Part shown: positions 1 through 9,569 of the stretch, piece after piece | Position numbering within the stretch: the stretch's first letter is position 1 | Layout of the letters: the number at the start of each line of letters is the position of its first letter | Source: Chrysomallon squamiferum | Taxonomy: Eukaryota; Mollusca; Gastropoda; Neomphalida; Peltospiridae | Length of the DNA: 25,000 nt | NCBI GenBank assembly: GCA_012295275.1 | Contig: CM022665.1 | Location: forward strand, 48,072,564 to 48,097,563 | Direction: 5' to 3' | Position numbers and translations under genes: made by a program | Notes under the pieces: generated by a model | Told to the model about the DNA's origin: nothing | The model's database searches: none | Seen by the model: only the letters and a program-made list of their open reading frames with translations

Positions 1-812
1 CACAACAAAATATTTAAATTTACATTGTAACATACACTTTACATAACATCTATTTAAACTTTACAAAGTAACATACAGCTTATGTCTTAGACTTTTAAAC
101 TTTCTTAAGTAACACACAGTTTAAGTGACAAATATTTAAACTTTACAAAGTATGACAGTTTATGTGACATATGTAAAGTGTAACAAAGTAACACACAGTT
201 TATGTGACAAATATGTAAACTGTAACAAAGTAACACACACAAAGTAGTTTAGAAGTATCACAGTTTATGGACGGTTCTAGAGGTTGACCGCTGTTTATGT
301 GACATATATTTAAACCTTACGAAGTAACACTCAGTTTATGTGACAAATATTTAAACTGTAACAAAGTAACACACAGTTTATGTGACAAATATTTAACCCT
401 TACAAAGTAACACTCAGTTTATGTGACAAATATTTAACCCTTACAAAGTAACACACACAAAGTAGTTTAGAAGTATCACAGTTTATGTGACAAATATTTA
501 AACTTTACAAAGTAACACACACAAAGTGGTTTAGACGTATGACAGTCTATGGAAGGTTCTAGGGGTTGACCGCTGTTTATGTGACAAATATTTAACCCTT
601 ACGAAGTATCACACACAAAGTAGTTTACGAAGTATCACACACAAAGTGGTTTACGAAGGGTTGACGGCTGTTTTCACACAAAGGCAGCGTGATCGGCCAG
701 TATCAGTCTGTGGACGGTTCTAGGGGTTGACGGCTGTTTATGTGACAAATATTTAAACCTTACACAGTATCACACACAAAGTAGTTTACGAAGTATCAGT
801 TTGTGGACGGTT
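1..812. repeat. Array A: complex tandem repeat in the 3' UTR/flank of the CCDC83-like gene
   Basis: The basic unit is about 41 bp (plus-strand core AGTTTATGTGACAAATATTT then AAC...ACAAAGTAACACAC). It is interrupted by a block reading GACGGTTCTAGGGGTTGAC followed by GGCTGTTT near 266, 550, 713 and 806. The 806 block is the authentic final codons and stop of exon 11; the others are copies. A longer partial copy at 653-703 also includes GGCAGCGTGATCGGCCAG, which is coding sequence of exon 11. Confidence 0.85.
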
Positions 813-983
813 CTAGGGGTTGACGGCTGTTTTCAACATGGGCAGCGTGATCGGCCAGCTGTCCGGTTTACACTTGCGCGCTTCCTGCTCGTCACTGGTC
901 AGCGGCTCAGCTTCGTGAATCGGCATCCGAGAACCCGTCACGTTCAGCAGCTTCAGCTCCAGCGGCCCCAGCTGCAGATAGTC
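813..983 (-). CDS. CCDC83: CCDC83-like terminal coding exon 11
   Basis: Exon 11 has 171 nt and encodes DYLQLGPLELKLLNVTGSRM, PIHEAEPLTSDEQEARKCKP and DSWPITLPMLKTAVNP, then TAG at 815-813. The acceptor is TGTGTAG at 984 with a TG-rich upstream tract. It is the most GC-rich exon. L-G-P-L..KL and M-P-I-H are conserved in CCDC83. No AATAAA or ATTAAA is present between the stop and base 1 on this strand, so the poly(A) site is either non-canonical or off the window. Confidence 0.9.
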   Translation of the reverse strand, partial: DYLQLGPLELKLLNVTGSRMPIHEAEPLTSDEQEARKCKPDSWPITLPMLKTAVNP

Positions 984-3900
984 CTACACACAAACACACA
1001 TATAGTCAGTCCTACACACAAACACACATGTAGTCAGTCCTAACACACAAACCTCCACACAAACACATGTAGTCCTACACACAAAACACAGATAGTCCTA
1101 CACACAAACACACACATGTAATCGTCCTACACAAAACACAAAACACACATGTAGTCCTACACACAAACAAAGATAGTTCTACATAGTCAGTCCTACACAC
1201 AAAAACACATGTAGTCCTACACACAAACACACATGTAGTCCTACACACAAACACACATGTAGTCCTACACACAAAAACACAGATAGTCCTACACACAAAA
1301 ACACATGTAGTCCTACACACAAAAACACATGTAGTCCTACAGACATATAGTCCTACACACAAACACACATGCAGTCCTACACACAAAACACAAAAGATAG
1401 TTCCTACACAACAAACACACATGTAGTCCTACACACAAAAATAGTCCTACAAATAGTCCTACATACAAACACACATATAGTCCTACACACAAACACACAT
1501 AGTCCTAGTCACTATGTAGTCCCACAACATATAGTCACACACACACAGTAGTCCTACACACAAAAAAACACATGTAGTCCTACAGACATATAGTCCTACA
1601 GACATATAGTCCTACACACAACGAATATAGTCCTACACACAAAACACATGTAGTCCTACAGACATATAGTCCTACACACAAAACACACACATAAACACAC
1701 AAAACAGTCCTACACACAAAAACACATATATAGTCCTACACCTACACATGTAGTCCTAAAACATGTAGTCCTACACACAAAAAAACATATAGTCCTACAC
1801 ACAAAACACATATAGTCCTACACACAAAAACACATGTAGTCCTACACACAAAAACACATGTAGTCCTACACACAAAAACACATGTAATGCATGTAGTCCC
1901 ACACACAAAAAACACATGTAGTCCTACACACAAAAACACATATAGTCCTACATACAAAAATACATATAGTCCTACACACAAAAATATATATAGTCCTACT
2001 CACAAAAATATATATTGTCCTACATACAAAATTTATATAGTCCTACACATAAAAATATATAGTCCTACACACAAAAATATATTTAGTCCTACACACAAAA
2101 ATATAGATAGTCCTATGTACAAAAATATATTTAGTGTAGTCCTATATATGTACTTATTAAAACTATAGTCCTATATACAAAAAAATGTTTACTATTGTCC
2201 TGAATCCAAAAATATATTTACTAAAATTATAGTCCAATACACACAAAAATATTTACTAAAACTACAGTCCTATATACAAAAATGTATTTACTAAGATAAT
2301 AGTCCTATATACAAAAGTATATTTACTATAGTCCTATATACAAAAATTATATTTAAAAAAGAATTTTCTCAAATACATTTAATAATTTGCTGTAACAATA
2401 TTTCCATAGTGTTAAGTATAAATACACTTACATCTAGTCAACCAGAATAACAAATATATTTTATTACATTTATAAAAATATTTTTGACTACAGATCAAAG
2501 GGAAATAACTTTTTTTTTTTTTTTTTTTTAATTCAGAACAGAATTAAATGAAAAGGTTAATACCTGCAGTTTGTAAGTACAATTACTAATTATCTGTGTT
2601 AAAACTGGTATTTAATTATCTGTGTTAAAACTGGTATTTGATTAGCTGTGTTAAAACTGGTATTTGATTAGCTGTGTTAAAACTGGTATTTAATTATCTG
2701 TGTTAAAACTGGTATTTAATTATCTGTGTTAAAACTGGTATTTAATTAGCTGTGTTAAAACTGGTATTTAATTATCTGTGTTAAAACTGGTATTTAATTA
2801 GCTGTGTTAAAACTGGTATTCAATTAGCTGTGTTAAAACTGGTATTTAATTAGCTGTGTTAAAACTGGTATTTAATTAGCTGTGTTAAAACTGGTATTCA
2901 ATTAGCTGTGTATCAGTGTTTTTTCTGTACCCACCATGTAACCAGTTTCTATCTCACTGTCAGTTTTACTTACATCAAAATCTTCCTCTTCGTAAAAGAG
3001 ATTTTCAAAGAATTCACTTTCATACGACTGTGATGTATCTGAATTAAATAACATCATTTTATAAAACAACTAAAAATTACATGTATAGTATTAATAACAT
3101 CACAATAGTTACTTTAAAGAAACAAATAACTAAAATTACATGTAAAATATTAATAACTTCACAATAATTACTTTAAAAAACATAATGAAAAATTACATGT
3201 ATAATATTAATAACATCACAATAATTTCTTTAAAAAAACATAAATCTAAAAATTTCATGACTCACATTAATCAGTAATAAAATTTAAACAGAATTTCACA
3301 TTTCAGTGAAAATTTTAAATCATTTTAATTAACATTTTGATTAACATTTTAAGAATATATATAATTTTTTTTTTTTTTTCATATTAAAAACAAAATTATA
3401 TTATATAAAAAAAGTCGAAAATATTCATTCACAAATGATGTAAAAACGTAAGTAGGCAATTTAAAATGATTTTTTTTTAAAGAATGAAAGAAAGAAAAGA
3501 AAAAAGTCATATTTAAGCCCTGGGAACAAAGGTGTGTATATATGTTAAAAAATAAATAAACAAATAAAATTTAATAAATTAAAAAATTTCAAACCTTCTT
3601 CTTCTTCTTCTTCTTCTTCTTCTTCCTCTGACTCTGACTCTGGTTTGGGTCGAGCTGTCACCAGAGAGAAAACTTTCTCCTCTATCGCTCTCTGTGTCAC
3701 ACTTTTAGGTCTTTCTGCAAGTAAACAAAACTTACACACCACAGAATACACACCATAAAATTATAACAAATTAGTGTTTATTATAAAAATTACTCCTTCA
3801 GCAAAACCTGCCACTGACAGTTACTAATGTTAGGATAGAATATCTGTTTTCTAAAATACTATTAATTATAATACTTATAAATCTAGTTTCAAAAAGATTT

Positions 3901-6048
3901 TCACATTCAAAGAACAGTAATATTTGTTTAGTAATAATTTATCTCAGTTTAATCTTAAACTCTGATTACTTGTTATAATCTTCTACTTCATTCAAAAATA
4001 TGTGTTCTTAATTCACAGACTAATTATTAATAGATATGTAAATCATAAATTTATTTCTTTGCTCTATGATTTTCTTGTTGTTTGTTTTGTTCTGTTTATT
4101 TTTTTTTTTTTTGATTTTTGTTGTTGTTATTGTTGCTGAGATTTTTTTTTTTTTTTAAGTGAACCTGTATAAAATTCCAGCTGATTATAAGAAAAGATTA
4201 AGTGAAAATTTTATATGTTTTATTAAAATGTCTATCACACAGGTATTTATTATATTATATTTATTTGATGTTTATTTTACATTTATCAGACAATGCTTTT
4301 ATACATACGCATTTTACTTGTATTCTGTAAGTCGTGTGTGAGAATGTGTAAGCATTCTACATTTATTATAAAAATTATAAAATGACAAGGTATTATACCA
4401 GAGTGATATGAGTGCTTATTACACAGGTATATAAAAAAAAGAGAAAAATAAAAGCTATTTTACATGATTTACCACAAAATACTTATATTAACACACAGTT
4501 AACATATATATATTCACACACAGTTAACATGTATATATTCACAAACAGTTAACATGTAAATACAGCAGATACTGTATGTGTTATTTGTCAGGTTTAGTAA
4601 AGACGTGTTGTGGCTGTCACAGAAACAAACTAACCAGCGTCCTCTATAGCCAGAGACTTCTGCAAGCTGGTGGTGCACTCATCTGAGAATGAGAGTCGAG
4701 CGAGGTCCATCTCTAGAATTCCACACTCCTCCAAGTTTTCACTGCCCTCAAACTGGGTGAGGAAGAAATTCCTGAAAGAAATTAATCAAGAACGTCAGAA
4801 CTACAGCCAGTAAAACAAATGAATTTACAAATCTCGATTCTTCAAATTTATCATTTACCAAACTCAAAACAGTTATAAGAAAGATATCTTGAAGTTATCT
4901 ACAATACATTATATCATTACTTGGATAACATGATGTACACTAAATATTACCTGGATATCTTGAGGTTATCTACACTACAAGAAATATTACCTAGATATTA
5001 TGTATTACACTAAGAATTGCCTTGATATTTTGAGGTCATCTATTGCACACAGAATATTACCTAGATATTTTCAGGTCATCTATTGTACTCAATATGACCT
5101 AGATATTTTCAGGTCATCTATTCTACACTAAATATTACCTGGATATTTTAGGTCATCTACTGTACACTAAATATTACCTGGATATCTTGAGATCATCTAT
5201 TGTACACTAAATATTACCTGGATATCTTGAGATCATCTATTGTACATTAAATATTACCTGGATATCTTGAGGTCGTCTATTGTACACTAAATTTTACCTG
5301 GATATCTTGAAATTGTTGTACATTTTTTACCTGGATATCTTGAGGTCGTCTATTGTACATTAAATATTGGATATCTTGAGGTCATCTATTGTACACTAAA
5401 TATTACCTGGATATCTTGAGGTCGTCTATTGTACACTAAATATTACCTGGATATCTTGAGGTCGTCTATTGTACACTAAATATTACCTGGATATCTTGAG
5501 GTCGTCTACTGTACACTAAATATTACCTGGATATCTTGAGGTCGTCTATTGTACACTAAATATTACCTGGATATCTTGAGGTCGTCTATTGTACACTCAA
5601 AGAGCTGACTCATGATGTCGAGGTTTATCTTCTCCAGACTCATCACGTGCTCCGTGAGATCCTCCATCTCACGTTTGTGAATTGCCACCTGCACACAATT
5701 TTATATTTATCTTAGTATTATTTATTATATTCAAATTAAATTAATATATATTATTTAATATATTCATTAAATTTTGTAAGTATCATTTAATTTAATATAC
5801 ATTATTTACAGGAAGATAGATTATTTAGTTTAAGATATGTAATTTAAATTTAGTATGGATTTCAGGCATCTATTTCATCTGCTTGTTTCTCGTGAAGTGA
5901 TAAACGTCATGGAAACACAAATGTTTTATTTAAATAAGTTTCACAGAATGTAAAATAAAGATATTTGCAAACCTCTCTTTTCAGCCAGTTGTTGTCCAAC
6001 ACCTCCTGTCTGCTGTACTTGTCCAGTTTGCTAATTGCTTTCTGTAAC

Positions 6049-6108
<60 letters not shown>

Positions 6109-6109
6109 T

Positions 6110-6159
<50 letters not shown>

Positions 6160-6314
6160 TATAATAATAGTAATAATAACTATAATAATAATTATATTAA
6201 TAATAATAATAACTTTAATAATAACAATAATAATAATAATAATAATAACTGCAATAATAATAATGATAATAATAATAATAACTAATAATAATATTAATAA
6301 TAATAATAATAACA

Positions 6315-6347
<33 letters not shown>

Positions 6348-9300
6348 GTTATTATTATTATTATTATTATTAGAGAATCTACTTTGAGTAGGAATTCAGA
6401 ATGATCTTTTGTAAGTCTAACACAGTTTATTCATGAAAACAGTGAGTCTACCAGATACAATATTATGTCACATTCTGTGTTATCACAGGCTACAAGTCAC
6501 AGCTGAATAAATCAGCAATGATCTGATACCATCTACACAACCAAACTATACACAGTGTATCTACTTCTATCTCTGAAGAAACAAAACTGACAGTGATTAA
6601 AACACTTTGGTGTGAAGTTGTATTCACACAAAGATGAGAACAGCTACTGACAGTAATTAAAACACTTTGGTGTGCAGTTGTATTCACACAAAGATGACAA
6701 CACCTCTCATCTGAAGCCTCTGTCTTTGACCTTAACAATTTAGTCTACATCACGATGATGACTCAACAAAAACATATTACAAATCAGAGTTTCTCTACAC
6801 AAGTGTAGATGATGACTCGACAAAAACATATTACAAATCAGAGTTTCTCTACACAAGTGTAGATGATGACTCAACAAAAACATATTACAAATCAGAGTTT
6901 CTCTACACAAGTGTAGATGTTGACTCAACAAAAAACATATTACAAATTAGAGTTTCTATAGATCAGTGTAGATAATGATACCACAAAATGTGTGCAATAA
7001 TTCTAAAGTGTGTTGTCTGTTACAATATGTAAAATTGTTAGGTCACTTAGTCAGAAGGTAGCATAAACTGTGTTAGTTCACTGAGTCAAAATGTGACATA
7101 CTAAAATGTGTTAGGTCAATAAGTCAAAATGTGACATTAAATATGATAGATCACTGAGTCAAAACAAGACATACTAAGAAGAAAACGCAGACAAAATGTG
7201 AGATGAAGTGAGTTAGATCACTAAGTCAAAACATAACATAAACATGTTTTGGGTCAGTGTGTGAAATGTGAGATGAAGTGAGTTAGGTCATCAAGTCAAA
7301 GTGCGGGGCAGTACCTGCCATCACGTCAAACGTGTTCTGCATGTCCTGCAGCTCCTGCTCCAGCACTCTGATCTGAGTCTCGTAGTTTGTCTGCTCCTTC
7401 TCCTTGTAGTTCTTCCAGTACTGAACCTCTCTCTCCTTCTTCTCCGTCTCCACCTCCTTCTTTGCTATCTGACTCTTCAGTACTGTAAAATACAGTTATT
7501 TATTTATTATACACCAAGAGATAGTTCAGTGAACTTCATAAAATAAAGTTATTTATTTATTACATGCCAAGGAACAGTTCAGTGAACTTTATAAAATACT
7601 CAGTTATTTATTATTATACACCTGATAGATAGCTGAGTTACCAGGAAGTGGACTTTAACACACATTTCACACATGTAGAAAACTATGAACTGTGATTACT
7701 GACAGATCAATTGTGTAGAAGTAGCTAGAACAGGAAAAGTAGTTGAATACTCAATTTGTAGAGGGTTTGCAACAAATAACACACAAACAAATACTCTAAC
7801 CAGTGGCCTACAGTTCATCACAGCATTACCAGTAATAGTGAAAAGAGTGATACAGTACAGTTTTATCAATCCTTATTATTATTTTTTTTTTTTTTTTTCT
7901 ATTTTTTAAATTATTTTTTTATTTTCTCAGTATTCTACTATATAAATGTTAACAAAACACACTGTTGATTTTTAAATAAATTTTATACAGGATGTCTATT
8001 CAGCAAATATTTGCCTCTTATTAAGATAAAAATCTCAAACTTTATTTGCTATGATAATGTTCCTAACTAACGTCAAAGTAACTTTAAAAAAAATCAGTGT
8101 TATGAAAAGTGTATAAAATTTACACTCAGTGTTATGAAAAGTGTATAAAACTTACACTCAGTGTTATGAAAAGTGTATAAAACTTACACTAGTGTTATGA
8201 AAAGTTTATAAAACTTACACTCAGTTTATGAAAAGTGTATAAAACTTACACTAGTGTTATGAAAAGTGTATAAAACTTAGACTAGTGTTATGAAAAGTGT
8301 ATAAAATTTACACTAGTGTTATGAAAAGTGTATAAAATTTACACTCAGTTCTATGAAAAGTGTATAAAACTTATACTCAGTGTTATGAAAAGTTTATAAA
8401 ATTTACACTAGTGTTATGAAAAGTGTATAAAACTTAGACTAGTGTTATGAACAGTGTATAAAACTTACACTCAGTGTTATGAAAAGTGTATAAAACTTAC
8501 ACTAGTGTTATGAAAAGTGTATAAAACTTAGACTAGTGTTATGAACAGTGTATAAAACTTACACTAGTGTTATGAAAAGTTTATAAAATTTACACTAGTG
8601 TTATGAAAAGTGTATAAAACTTACACTAGTGTTATGAAAAGTTTATAAAACTTACACTCAGTGTTATGAAAAATGTATAAAATCTACACTCAGTTCTATG
8701 AAAAGTTTATAAAATTTACACTAGTGTTATGAAAAGTGTATAAAACTTACACTAGTGTTATGAAAAGTGTATAAAATTTACACTAGTGTTATGAAAAGTG
8801 TATAAAACTTAGACTAGTGTTATGAAAAGTTTATAAAACTTACACTCAGTGTTATGAAAAGTGTATAAAACTTACACTAGTTCTATGAAAAGTGTATAAA
8901 ATTTACACTAGTGTTATGAAAAGTGTATAAAACTTACACTAGTGTTATGAAAAGTGTATAAAACTTACACTAGTGTTATGAAAAGTTTATAAAATTTACA
9001 CTAGTGTTATGAAAAGTGTATAAAACTTACACTCAAGTTCTTTTTCTCTTTCTCGCTGTCGTTGCCACTTTTCTTTCATCGTGGCTATGACATCTTCTCT
9101 GTCTTTGATCTCCTCACTTTCAAAAACTTTCTCCACAGTCTTAGCCTGCTTCAGTAAATGCTGTATCAACAGCTTCTGCTCCACCTTCAACTTGTCATTC
9201 TAAACAGTTCAAAACAGCATGAAATACTTCATCTTACTTGTTCCATGATAACAATGTTCAACACAACAAGCAGAAGAAGATGATTTTATCATGAATATGC

Positions 9301-9491
9301 AATACATTTTTTTAGAACCAAATCAAAATTTTAATATTTAGTTTTATATTAATTCACAACTCCTATAGTCCTGAATCAGCCAGTGATTAGTAACAGAGTG
9401 TAGTGGGATAACAATGATATAATCATTGTTGAAAAACCATTAAATTACACAACTGTCTGTAACTTGATTACTACTCAGTATATATATATAT

Positions 9492-9569
<78 letters not shown>

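Noticed and set aside
1075-1981. Repeat-rich open frames (CVFVCRTT-like and related) on both strands
   Set aside because: They arise because the 24-25 bp unit happens to lack stops in some frames; no start, conservation or codon pattern supports an independent protein.
2587-2912. Regular repeats considered as a CRISPR array
   Set aside because: The 26-bp units are head-to-tail without unique spacers and lie in a eukaryotic intron.
5965-6373. Long open frames of Asn or Ile on both strands
   Set aside because: They are translations of the AAT/ATT microsatellite; the only coding sequence there is exon 6 on the minus strand.
7301-7546. 81-codon plus-strand frame rich in Leu/Val
   Set aside because: It is the antisense of exon 4 of the CCDC83-like gene.
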